Origin: Subtercola lobariae
Lineage (GTDB): Bacteria > Actinomycetota > Actinomycetes > Actinomycetales > Microbacteriaceae
Length of the DNA: 64,000 bases
Assembly: GCF_014640255.1 (NCBI RefSeq)
Contig: NZ_BMGP01000003.1
Coordinates: 558,001-622,000, forward strand
Reading direction: 5' to 3'
Shown piece after piece: positions 1 through 8,396 of this stretch (positions are counted from its first letter, which is position 1; every line of letters begins with the position of its first letter). A model generated the notes under the pieces. The model had not been told where the DNA came from. It did no database searches and saw only the letters and a list, made by a program, of their open reading frames with translations. The position numbers were made by a program, and so were the translations under genes.

Positions 1-918
1 ATCTTCACCCCCGACCAAGCCGCGGTATGGAAAGCGATCGACAACGCCGCGTTCAGCCCCCGCATCACACCCACCTTCACCAACGGCGACGACACCGGCG
101 ACGGCTCTGAAGGCTGCGATGCCGCAGGCGACGGCAGTCAAGCCGGCGACGGCGAGAACGGCGGCGATGCTGCCGCCGAAGGTAACGCCGAGGCTGGCGG
201 GGCTGCGGCCGAACCTTTTCTGAGCGGCCTGGAAACCCCGGAAGGTCAGAACGTTGATACTCGTACGCTGTCGAAACGGCGAGTGGACTTCTACACCGAG
301 CTTGCGCGGAAAAGCTCCGGGCTACCGGGCATGCCGGTCATCAACGGGGCCGCGCCCACGATCAACGTTCACGCGACCCTCGAAGACATCATCGCCGGCC
401 GCGGGGTCGGCTGGGTCGACGGCATCGACGAACCCATACCCGCATCCGTTGTCGAACAGCTGCTCTGCCACGGCGATGTGATCACCACCCTGTTCGGGAA
501 GCACGGGCACGTGTTGCAACACGGGAAGACCCGGCGCTACTTCACTCCCGCACAAAACCGGGCGTTAGCCGCCCGCGACGGCGGCTGCGTCTGGCCCGGC
601 TGCGACCGGCCACCCTCATTCTGCGAATCCCACCACGTCGACGAATGGAAACACGACAACCACGCCCCCGGCCGAACCGACATCAACAACGGCGCTTTAG
701 TGTGCAGCTTCCACCACCGACACCTGCACCAATCCGACTGGAAACTCGTCATGCGATACGGGGTACCACACATGATCCCCCCGAAATGGGTCGAACCCGA
801 CCAAACACCCAAGCGATGCATCCAACAAACCGACCGACTCAACCCACCAACACCCTACCGATTCGACACGAAAATGCAGGCGAACCGGCCACCAACGCGA
901 GCCGGCGGAGTCGCTTGA
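1..918 (+). CDS. DUF222/HNH endonuclease (13E12 family), 5' end outside window
   Basis: The frame is open from base 1, so the N-terminal DUF222 region lies upstream; about 305 residues are visible. The C-terminal part holds a clear HNH module around visible residues 190-245: a CxxxxC pair (GCVWPGC), then ESHHVDEW, then NNGALVCSFHHRHLH, which supplies the metal and catalytic histidines. A Gly/Ala/Asp-rich low-complexity linker (residues about 30-80) separates the two parts. Proteins of this family are present in many copies in actinobacterial genomes; their biological role is not settled. The gene is convergent with the transporter remnant that follows. Confidence 0.9.
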   Translation: MFTPDQAAVWKAIDNAAFSPRITPTFTNGDDTGDGSEGCDAAGDGSQAGDGENGGDAAAEGNAEAGGAAAEPFLSGLETPEGQNVDTRTLSKRRVDFYTELARKSSGLPGMPVINGAAPTINVHATLEDIIAGRGVGWVDGIDEPIPASVVEQLLCHGDVITTLFGKHGHVLQHGKTRRYFTPAQNRALAARDGGCVWPGCDRPPSFCESHHVDEWKHDNHAPGRTDINNGALVCSFHHRHLHQSDWKLVMRYGVPHMIPPKWVEPDQTPKRCIQQTDRLNPPTPYRFDTKMQANRPPTRAGGVA

Positions 919-977
919 CGCATCCGCACGCCTGACCTGCGGCACGCCACCGAGAAGCTACAGCTGCAGTGCGGGCG

Positions 978-1940
978 CTACCTCTTGTCGTCAGTCGTCA
1001 CGAGCGAAAGCGGTGCCGTCACGGTCTCGAGAGACTTCCGTTCGGCATCCACCCCGAAGATCAGCGCCACGATACCGCCGATGATCATCACGCCGGCACC
1101 GATGAAGTACCCCACGGTGAGCGGCCCACGGTCGGAGCCGTCACCGATCAGCACGCCATACAGCAACGGTGCACCGGCGCCGGCTATTTGCCCGAGCGCG
1201 AAGAAATACGAGATGGCTTGGCTGCGAAGCTCGAGCGGAAAGATCTCGCTCACCGTCAAATACGCACTCGAAGCGCCTGCCGAAGCGAAGAAGAACGAGA
1301 CACACCAGAAAATGGTCTGGGTCGCGGCGTTGAGGGTTCCGGCGTGAAAGAGCACCGCAGATACGGCCAACACGACCCCGGCGATTCCGTAGGTCAAGAA
1401 GATCATCTTGCGTCGACCCCACACGTCGAACAGATGCCTCAGCACCAGGGGCCCGAGCAGGTTGCCGATGGCGAACGGAAAGAAGAAGTACTGTGTCGAA
1501 CTCGGGCTCGTACCGTAGAAGTTCTGCAACACCAGCGCATAGGTGAAAAAGATGGCGTTGTACAAGAACGACTGCGTGATCATCATGGTCGCGCCCACCA
1601 GGGTGCGCTTCGGGTACTGCCTCAGCAGCACGTGCGCAATCTGGCGAAACGGGATGCTCTCGGTAGCCTTCACCGTGATCGCCAGCGAATCATCCACCGG
1701 CGTCAGCTCACCGCCCTCGCGCTCGACCCGCGCTTCGATGTCGTCGACCGTCTCTTCGGCCTCTTTCTCGCGCCCGTGCGTCATCAGCCAGCGTGGGCTC
1801 TCGGGAATGTGTCTGCGCAGGAAAATGACGCCGAGACCGAGCACCGGGCCGATGAAGAAGCCGATGCGCCAGCCGATGTTCTCGGCGAAGATGTCGGGGT
1901 TCAGCAGAAACAAGTTGGCGAATGAGCCGAGAGCCGCACC
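978..1940 (-). pseudogene. 5'-truncated MFS sugar-porter-type transporter
   Basis: About 320 residues match the second half of a 12-TM MFS permease. Visible are the central-loop signature RRHIPESPRWL of the sugar porter family and hydrophobic helices equivalent to TM6-TM12. Upstream of about 1940 the same frame turns into Arg/Cys-rich sequence with no membrane character, and no start codon with a ribosome binding site precedes the homologous part. TM1-TM5, and with them half of the transport path, are missing. The break lies within 100 bp of the end of the next gene, which suggests a deletion. The protein would be non-functional if made. Confidence 0.75.
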
Positions 1941-2035
1941 GGGCCGCCCTGTGTTTTTCGTGCCGGGAACCAGGTGACAAACGCCAGTCTCAGGCGTACG
2001 CTCCGCTCGGCAGCGGCGCCGGCAGGGCACGTGCG

Positions 2036-2449
2036 TCAGTAGACGAAAAGCTGCCCCAGCACCACAACGACGATGACGAACAAAGCCACCACGGCGCCTG
2101 CGATCTTGATGCCCCGACCGCCGAGGTTGCTGAGACCGTAGCCCACCAGAAACGGCAACGCCAGCAGCATCAGCGACAGAATCCACCAGAACGCACGGTA
2201 GCCGAACTGGCTCGCGTCGGCCAGGTGCGAGCCGAACAGTGTCTGTGTAGCGGGGTGTGTGGCGAACGCGATGGTCGTAGAAAGCGGAAAAGCGATCAGC
2301 ACGAAGGTGATCAGCCCGGCGAAAGCGCCCCAGCCACCGCGGCGGCCGTCTTCGAGCGCTGTGTGCTGCGTCGACCCGCCCGTCTGGCTGTTCTTGCGCT
2401 GCCCGCTGCTGATCTTGCTGCCTGATTGATTGTGGCGCGTGTTACTCAT
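2036..2449 (-). CDS. small membrane protein, function unknown
   Basis: 137 residues. The first 45 are polar (Gln/Ser/Lys/Thr-rich), followed by three or four hydrophobic segments at about 45-65, 85-105 and 112-135; the protein ends in a membrane segment. It starts 9 bp after the stop codon of the APC permease gene on the same strand, so the two are probably one transcript. No domain is recognised. A role accessory to the permease is possible but nothing in the sequence shows it. Confidence 0.6.
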   Translation of the reverse strand: MSNTRHNQSGSKISSGQRKNSQTGGSTQHTALEDGRRGGWGAFAGLITFVLIAFPLSTTIAFATHPATQTLFGSHLADASQFGYRAFWWILSLMLLALPFLVGYGLSNLGGRGIKIAGAVVALFVIVVVVLGQLFVY

Positions 2450-2458
2450 GACAGAACT

Positions 2459-3736
2459 CTATTGGCCATGACGAACGCTCAGAAGCACAAGGCGGTAGAC
2501 CACACCCACGAGAACGACAGCGATACCAACAACGATGCCGGCTAAGGGCAGCGTGATGACGAGGGTCAGGCATCCGGCTACCCCGAGCACAGCGAGCATT
2601 CGCGGGTACCGACGCTGCGCCGCGCGCTGGGTGAAGGCCGAAGCGTTGGCCACCGTGTAGTAGAGCAGCACCCCGAACGACGAAAAGGCGATGGCGCCGC
2701 GAAGGTCGACGGTCAGCACCAGCACACTCACCACGACAGCCAGCGCTACCTCGGCATGGTGCGGCACGGCGAAGCGGGGGTGGATGACGCCCAGCCAGCG
2801 CGGCAGATCGCCCTCGCGTGACATCGCGAGCGTTGTTCGGCCGATGCCCGCGATCAGCGCCAGCAGCGCACCGAGTGACGCAGCGGCGGCACCGAAACGC
2901 ACCACAGGCACGGCCCACAGCCATCCGCTTGCCGTCACCGTATCGGCGAGCGGAGCAGACGAACCGGCCACCGCTGTGGCTCCCAGAGTGCCCAGCACGA
3001 TGATCGCAATGACCGCGTAGACCACCACCGCGATACCCAGAGCGAGCGTGATGGCGCGCGGAATCGTGCGCTCGGGGTTGCGAACCTCTTCACCCATGGT
3101 CGCGATGCGCGCGTAACCGGCGAACGCGAAAAAGAGCAGTCCGGCCGACTGCAGAATTCCGTACCACCCGTGAGCGACGAGATCGCCGGAGAGATTGCCC
3201 GACTCCCAGGCGTTCAGCACCGGAAGCCCAGAACTCCACCCGGCCGCTACGACCAGCGCGAGCGTGAGCAGCACCACCACGACAATGACGCGCGTGAGCG
3301 TCGCCGTGCGTGTCACGCCGCGATAGTTCACTGCTGCGAGCGCAAGCACGGCAATAACGGCGACTGGCTTCTGCCAGCCGGGCGGCGCGGCATACGCGGC
3401 AAATGTCAGTGCCATTGCAGCGCAACTCGCCGTCTTACCGATGATGAAGCTCCAGCCGGCGATGAAACCCCACCACGGGCCGAGTTGCTTTCGCCCGTAA
3501 ACGTACGTTCCGCCCGAGGCCGGATACGTCGCCGCAAGCTGAGCAGACGAGGTCGCGTTGCAGAACGCGACGATGGCGGCGACGCCAAGACCGATGAGCA
3601 GCCCACTGCCCGCCGCCTGTGCGGCCGGGGTGAACGCCGCGAAGATTCCAGCACCGATCATCGAGCCCAGGCCGATGAAAACAGCGTCGCCGAGCCCGAG
3701 GCGGCGTGCGAGCGAGGGCGGCACAGTCGGAGTCAC
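2459..3736 (-). CDS. APC-superfamily amino acid permease
   Basis: About 425 residues with 12 predicted membrane helices. The N-terminal signature GLGSMIGAGIFAAFTPA is the TM1 substrate and cation site of the amino acid-polyamine-organocation superfamily, and the SSAQLAATYPASGGTYVYG stretch is the conserved TM2-TM3 region. Substrate cannot be read from the sequence. The GTG at 3736 is chosen because it leaves a short polar lead before TM1; an in-frame GTG at 3820 would add 28 polar residues. Neither start has a good ribosome binding site, so the start is uncertain. The small membrane protein gene follows 9 bp downstream. Confidence 0.85.
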   Translation of the reverse strand: MTPTVPPSLARRLGLGDAVFIGLGSMIGAGIFAAFTPAAQAAGSGLLIGLGVAAIVAFCNATSSAQLAATYPASGGTYVYGRKQLGPWWGFIAGWSFIIGKTASCAAMALTFAAYAAPPGWQKPVAVIAVLALAAVNYRGVTRTATLTRVIVVVVLLTLALVVAAGWSSGLPVLNAWESGNLSGDLVAHGWYGILQSAGLLFFAFAGYARIATMGEEVRNPERTIPRAITLALGIAVVVYAVIAIIVLGTLGATAVAGSSAPLADTVTASGWLWAVPVVRFGAAAASLGALLALIAGIGRTTLAMSREGDLPRWLGVIHPRFAVPHHAEVALAVVVSVLVLTVDLRGAIAFSSFGVLLYYTVANASAFTQRAAQRRYPRMLAVLGVAGCLTLVITLPLAGIVVGIAVVLVGVVYRLVLLSVRHGQ

Positions 3737-3842
3737 GCGCGTATCGTACGGCAGCGATGCATCTGGCCGGTGAACGAGAGCGACGTCTTCCGGGAAAATC
3801 GGCTCACCGTCAAGGCCCACCGCCAGATTGGGGGTTCGCGGT

Positions 3843-3877
3843 ATTCTAGAGGCTGGTCACCTGACCCGATTCTAGAG
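3843..3877. promoter_or_regulatory. direct repeat ATTCTAGAG upstream of the kinase gene
   Basis: ATTCTAGAG occurs at 3843-3851 and again at 3869-3877, 26 bp apart (about 2.5 helical turns), each containing the palindrome TCTAGA. It lies in the short gap between the divergent permease and kinase genes, 20 bp before the kinase GTG. It may be a regulator site for either promoter; no regulator is assigned. Confidence 0.35.
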
Positions 3878-3896
3878 TCAACCGAAAGCAGCACTT

Positions 3897-5309
3897 GTGG
3901 CCGATGCGCCTTCTGACGAACCGAGAGCACGGATGCTCGGCGAGCGCTACCGCCTCGGCCAAACCATTGGCCACGGCGGTCTCGCCACGGTTTTTCTCGC
4001 GCATGATGAGACCCTGGGTCGCGACGTCGCGGTGAAGCTGTTTCACGCTAGCGCTGTCAACTCGGGCCGTCAAGAGAGCGAACTCGCCGTTCTTGCCGGG
4101 CTCGACCACCACGCTCTTGTGCAGATTCACGATGCCGGCATCGACGTCGACGAATACGGTCGGTCGACGCGCTACCTGGTGATGGCACTGGTGAATGGCA
4201 GCGACCTGCACGAGCGTTTGTCGCGGCATCCACTCACCTCACGGCACATCGCCGAGATCGGCTACGACCTCGCCGAGGCACTCGACTACATTCACGCGCA
4301 CGGAGTCATTCACCGCGACATCAAACCGTCGAACATCTTGCTGGTCGACTACGGTGACGGCTCACCTCGGGCTCGCGCGAAACTGACCGACTTCGGAATC
4401 GCCATCGCCGAAGACCTCGAACGGCTCACGACCGACGGAACGACCACTGGCACCGCCGGGTACCTGAGCCCGGAGCAGGCATCGGGGCAGCCCATCGGGC
4501 CGGCCAGCGATGTCTACTCGCTCGGTCTTGTGCTGCTGGAGTGTTTCACACGGCACCTTGAATTTCCCGGCGGCGTCGTCGAATCTGCCCTCGCCCGCCT
4601 CTCGCGTGACCCGGTGATTCCCGACGACCTGCCCGACTATTGGCAGCAATTGCTCGCCGCCATGACCGCTCGCGATCCGGCCGCGCGGCCCGTACGTCAC
4701 GAGCTGGTCGCCGTGCTGAAACAGGTGGTCATCGCCGAGAGCGGCAAGCACAAAGACGAGGCCATGGAGCCGCTTTTCGCGCCGGGCGAGGTTCACGGCG
4801 AGCCGGTTTCGCGGCCCGCGTCGCTCGACACCCTTCCCGACGAAGCGCTCGACCGGGTCACCGCTATGGCCGCGCGACTGTTCTCGGCGCCGATCTCCAT
4901 TGTGAGCGTGGTCGATCACGACCGGGTGTGGTTCAAATCGCACTACGGAGACGATGTTGAACGCATCGCTCGCGAGGTCGATCTGACAACCATCATGCTG
5001 CCGCAGAACGACCCGGTCGTCATCGAAGACGGCATGCTCGACACCCGCACATCTGACAGCGTGCTGGTCACCGGCCCATTGGGGCTGCGATTCTATGTTT
5101 CGGTGCCGCTGAAGCGTTCGTCGGGCGAGCTCATCGGCACGCTGGGCGTGATGGACTTCGTTCCTGGTGAGGCCGACGAGGCCGAAATCGAGAACCTCAA
5201 AGACCTCGCGGCCCTCGTTGTGGCGCAGCTCGAGCTTCGCCAGGTGGGCCTTCGCACCACTAGTGACATCGCGGGCACGCCCGGTGAGGCGCTACCGTTG
5301 TCTCGATAG
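3897..5309 (+). CDS. soluble Ser/Thr protein kinase with C-terminal GAF domain
   Basis: 470 residues. Residues about 15-275 are a complete Hanks-type kinase: glycine loop GHGGLATV (25-32), ATP lysine K47 in DVAVK, catalytic HRDIKPSN with D141, DFG with D165, and an SPEQ activation-loop end. Residues about 305-455 form a GAF-type sensor (DRVTAMAARLFSAPISIVSVVD, with RFYVSVPL later), the type that reads small ligands or redox state. There is no transmembrane helix or PASTA repeat, unlike PknB, so the protein is cytosolic. The start is GTG; the upstream site is weak. The P-type ATPase gene follows 84 bp downstream on the same strand, making the pump a candidate partner or substrate (inference). 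Confidence 0.9.
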   Translation: MADAPSDEPRARMLGERYRLGQTIGHGGLATVFLAHDETLGRDVAVKLFHASAVNSGRQESELAVLAGLDHHALVQIHDAGIDVDEYGRSTRYLVMALVNGSDLHERLSRHPLTSRHIAEIGYDLAEALDYIHAHGVIHRDIKPSNILLVDYGDGSPRARAKLTDFGIAIAEDLERLTTDGTTTGTAGYLSPEQASGQPIGPASDVYSLGLVLLECFTRHLEFPGGVVESALARLSRDPVIPDDLPDYWQQLLAAMTARDPAARPVRHELVAVLKQVVIAESGKHKDEAMEPLFAPGEVHGEPVSRPASLDTLPDEALDRVTAMAARLFSAPISIVSVVDHDRVWFKSHYGDDVERIAREVDLTTIMLPQNDPVVIEDGMLDTRTSDSVLVTGPLGLRFYVSVPLKRSSGELIGTLGVMDFVPGEADEAEIENLKDLAALVVAQLELRQVGLRTTSDIAGTPGEALPLSR

Positions 5310-5393
5310 TGAGGCACCGGCTTGCGAGACTTGGCGGGCGGGAATTCGGCTCAGCCAGTGCAACTGGTGTAGCCGGCTCAACGAGGGGATGCC

Positions 5394-7901
5394 ATGACGG
5401 CTATAGCGACACTCGGGTTGTCATCTGCAGAGGTTGATGAACGTGTTGCCCGCGGCGACGATAACGCCTACGTTGCCGCTTCGAGCCGCAGCGCATGGAG
5501 CATCGTTCGCGCCAACCTGTTCACGCTCTTCAATGGAATCATCGCGGCCTGCTTCATCGTGTTGCTGCTGCTCGGCCGCTGGCAAGACGCCCTGTTCGGC
5601 CTCAGCGCCATTGCGAACACCGTCATCGGGTCGGTGCAAGAGTTTCGGGCGAAACGTTCGCTCGATCAGCTCGCGCTGATGCACGCCCCGCTCGCACGGG
5701 TCTTGCGTGATGGCGACGAGGCGAACATCCCTGTCGCCGGCCTGGTGCTCGACGACATCGTGGTGTTGCGCGCGGGCGATCAGGTGTCGGCAGATGCGGT
5801 CATTGTCGACTCCGCGAGGTTGCAGCTCGACGAGTCGATGCTGACGGGCGAATCGGATGCCGTTGACAAGGTCGCAGGCGACACCGTGCTCTCTGGCTCC
5901 ATCGTGGTGGGCGGCGAAGGCACGGCGCGAGTGTCGCACGTCGGCGCCAACTCGTACGCGAACCAGCTCTCGAGCGAGGCGAAGAAGTTCTCGCTCGTTA
6001 CGAGCGAGCTGCGCGCCTCGATCAATAGGGTTCTGAAGTGGATCGCCTGGATCATCGGCCCCATCGCCCTGCTCGTTCTGAATGCCCAGATGGTGGCGCT
6101 CGGCGGCTGGCCCGAGGCTATCTCGTCGGGCGCGTGGCGCAACGGTGCGGTGTCGACCATCGCCTCGGTAGTGGCCATGATTCCGCTCGGCTTGGTGCTG
6201 ATGACGAGCATCGCATTCGCGGTGGGCGCGGTGAAGCTCTCGGGGCAGAAGGTGCTCGTGCAAGAGCTTGCCGCCGTCGAGGGGCTCGCCCGCATCGACC
6301 TGATCTGTCTCGACAAGACGGGCACACTGACCGAAGGCGACATCGTGTTCGACGCGGTGCATCCGGTGCCTGCTCTTGGTGGCGCTGCTAGCGCTGCTGG
6401 CGCGGGCGATGCTGCCACCGGCAATGTCGCTGGCAACGTTTCTGCGCGGGGCTGGCAGAGGGTTCTCGCCTGGTATGGGGCCGAGCCCGACGCGAATGCG
6501 ACCGCACGCTGCCTCACCGTGCCGTACCCGGTCACCGATGCCCGTGAGCCGAGCGGGCGTATTCCGTTCTCGTCTGCACGTAAATGGAGCGCGGTCAGTT
6601 TCGCTGAGGTGACCGGCGCCGGCGGCACCTGGGTTCTGGGCGGGCCCGAAATGGTCTTTCCAGCAGGCGGGAGCTCGGCCGACTCTGCCGACTCGGGCGT
6701 GGCGCTCCGCCAGCAGTCTGCCGAACTCGCCGCCTCCGGCCGACGCACGCTGGTGCTCGCCCACTCCCCCCACCAGCTCAGCGCCGACGACATCGATTTA
6801 GAACGTCTGCCGGGCGACGGCAGCGTGCAGCCCGTGGTGCTGCTGACGTTCCGCGAGAGCGTGCGCTCAGACGCCCGCGAAACCCTCGACTACTTCGCCA
6901 GCCAAGGCGTGGCCGTTCGCATCATCTCGGGCGACAACCCGCACACCGTGGCCGCCATCGCCCGCGAGGTGGGCCTCGAAGTGCTCGACGGCTTCGACGC
7001 CCGCGAGTTGCCCGACGATAGGGATGCCCTCGCCGCCGTGCTGGCTGAACACGTGGTCTTCGGCCGCGTGACTCCGGCGCAGAAGAAGAACATCGTCATC
7101 GCCCTGCAGCAGGCCGGTCACACCGTGGCCATGACGGGCGACGGTGTCAATGACGCGCTGGCCATCAAAGAGGCCGACATCGGTATCGCTATGGATTCGG
7201 GCTCGGCAGCCACGAAGGCCGTCGCCCGCATCATTCTGCTCGACGGCCGCTTCTCGCACCTTCCCGGCGTCGTCGCCGAGGGCCGGCAGGTCATCGCGAA
7301 CGTCGAACGCGTGTCGATGCTGTTTCTCACCAAGACGGCCTACGCCACAGCGCTCGCGGTGATCTTCGGCGCATTTCTGCTGCAGTTTCCGTTTCTGCCG
7401 CGCCAGCTGTCGATTGTCGACGGTCTGACCATCGGCATTCCGTCGTTCTTCTTGGCGCTGATGCCCAACACGCGGCGGTACATTCCGGGCTTCCTGCGTC
7501 GCTCGCTGAGTTTCGCCATTCCCGCCGGGCTCGTGATCGCGCTCGCTTTGGCGCTTTACACCCGGCTCTCGCTCGACGCCGGCATCAGCGAAGCCGAACT
7601 CCGCACCGGCTCTACCCTCATTCTCGCCATTGTGGGCCTGTGGATTCTGATCGTGCTCTCGCGGCCCATCGACGGCATCAAGACGCTGATCATCGGTGCC
7701 ATGATGATCGGGCTGGTTCTGGTGTACTCGATTCCGCTGGTCACGAACTTTCTCGAGCTGGTGAACCCGTCGCTGACGACAGCGCTGCTGGTCATCCTGA
7801 TCTCGGCGCTCACCATCGGCGGCATCGAGATCGTGCGGTTCGTGCACGTGCGCTACGTGCGCCGGCACTCGGGGCCGCCTCCGCTGCTCGGCAAGCACTG
7901 A
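5394..7901 (+). CDS. P-type cation-transporting ATPase, CtpE-like
   Basis: 835 residues with the full P-type set: TGES (about 151-154, actuator domain), phosphorylation site DKTGTLT with D307, and the hinge TGDGVNDA (about 581-588), with membrane helices at about 35-80, 215-285 and 640-820. No CPx metal motif or N-terminal metal-binding domain is present, so it is not a heavy-metal pump. Length and layout resemble mycobacterial CtpE, a calcium-linked pump; the ion is inferred from that similarity. An Ala/Gly-rich insert (AASAAGAGDAATGNVAG) follows the phosphorylation site, where most relatives are tight. The stop codon lies inside a 15-bp tandem repeat. Confidence 0.9.
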   Translation: MTAIATLGLSSAEVDERVARGDDNAYVAASSRSAWSIVRANLFTLFNGIIAACFIVLLLLGRWQDALFGLSAIANTVIGSVQEFRAKRSLDQLALMHAPLARVLRDGDEANIPVAGLVLDDIVVLRAGDQVSADAVIVDSARLQLDESMLTGESDAVDKVAGDTVLSGSIVVGGEGTARVSHVGANSYANQLSSEAKKFSLVTSELRASINRVLKWIAWIIGPIALLVLNAQMVALGGWPEAISSGAWRNGAVSTIASVVAMIPLGLVLMTSIAFAVGAVKLSGQKVLVQELAAVEGLARIDLICLDKTGTLTEGDIVFDAVHPVPALGGAASAAGAGDAATGNVAGNVSARGWQRVLAWYGAEPDANATARCLTVPYPVTDAREPSGRIPFSSARKWSAVSFAEVTGAGGTWVLGGPEMVFPAGGSSADSADSGVALRQQSAELAASGRRTLVLAHSPHQLSADDIDLERLPGDGSVQPVVLLTFRESVRSDARETLDYFASQGVAVRIISGDNPHTVAAIAREVGLEVLDGFDARELPDDRDALAAVLAEHVVFGRVTPAQKKNIVIALQQAGHTVAMTGDGVNDALAIKEADIGIAMDSGSAATKAVARIILLDGRFSHLPGVVAEGRQVIANVERVSMLFLTKTAYATALAVIFGAFLLQFPFLPRQLSIVDGLTIGIPSFFLALMPNTRRYIPGFLRRSLSFAIPAGLVIALALALYTRLSLDAGISEAELRTGSTLILAIVGLWILIVLSRPIDGIKTLIIGAMMIGLVLVYSIPLVTNFLELVNPSLTTALLVILISALTIGGIEIVRFVHVRYVRRHSGPPPLLGKH

Positions 7902-7935
7902 CCCAGCAAGCATTGACTCGGCAAGCACTGACTCG
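7891..7935. repeat. three tandem 15-bp units across a stop codon
   Basis: GCAAGCACTGACCCA, GCAAGCATTGACTCG and GCAAGCACTGACTCG follow each other without a gap. The first copy contains the last codons and stop of the ATPase gene, so the array extends the 3' end of the gene into the intergenic space. Confidence 0.85.
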
Positions 7936-7964
7936 GCCTCTGCTTTGAGTATGCGCGGCCCGGC

Positions 7965-8393
7965 TTACGAGTCAGCGCTGCGCTTGGCGAAGTATCGGGA
8001 TGCCGGGCCGACGTAGAGCGCCGTCATCACCCCGGCGATCAGCACCACCTCGACGATGGTCGACACCGAGATGCCCGACCCGGTGACGATGGCGGTGACG
8101 CCCACCGCAAGCGTGATGCCGAGAATCACCGTCGCGGCGATGCGCGCGGCCCGATCGCCCCGCGACAGCCCCGACGCGATGGCGATGGTCAGCAGTCCGA
8201 GCAGAATCGTCGCAGCGCCGATGAGGGTCACCGTGGCCTGCCCGCCGATCTCGTCGACGTCGTCGGCGTATCGCAGCAGAATGACGAAGATGCCGGCCAC
8301 GATGTCGAGCACTCCGGCGATGTAGGTCAGAACGACCACCACGATCACACTCGCCGGTGCGCGGGTGGCTTGTTGAGCATCCACTTCACTCAT
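7965..8393 (-). CDS. small four-helix membrane protein, function unknown
   Basis: 142 residues: a polar head of about 12 residues, then four hydrophobic helices at about 14-40, 52-75, 82-105 and 112-130, and a basic tail. The pattern is like that of small actinobacterial DUF7144-type membrane proteins, but no motif proves it. The gene lies 3 bp after the stop of the UbiB-like kinase gene on the same strand, so it is almost certainly translated from the same mRNA and may work with it at the membrane (inference). Confidence 0.65.
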   Translation of the reverse strand: MSEVDAQQATRAPASVIVVVVLTYIAGVLDIVAGIFVILLRYADDVDEIGGQATVTLIGAATILLGLLTIAIASGLSRGDRAARIAATVILGITLAVGVTAIVTGSGISVSTIVEVVLIAGVMTALYVGPASRYFAKRSADS

Positions 8394-8396
8394 CGG

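Noticed and set aside
1-918. Group II intron or homing mobile element carrying the HNH nuclease
   Set aside because: The DUF222/HNH architecture is a common chromosomal actinobacterial family; no intron RNA or target-site repeat is seen.
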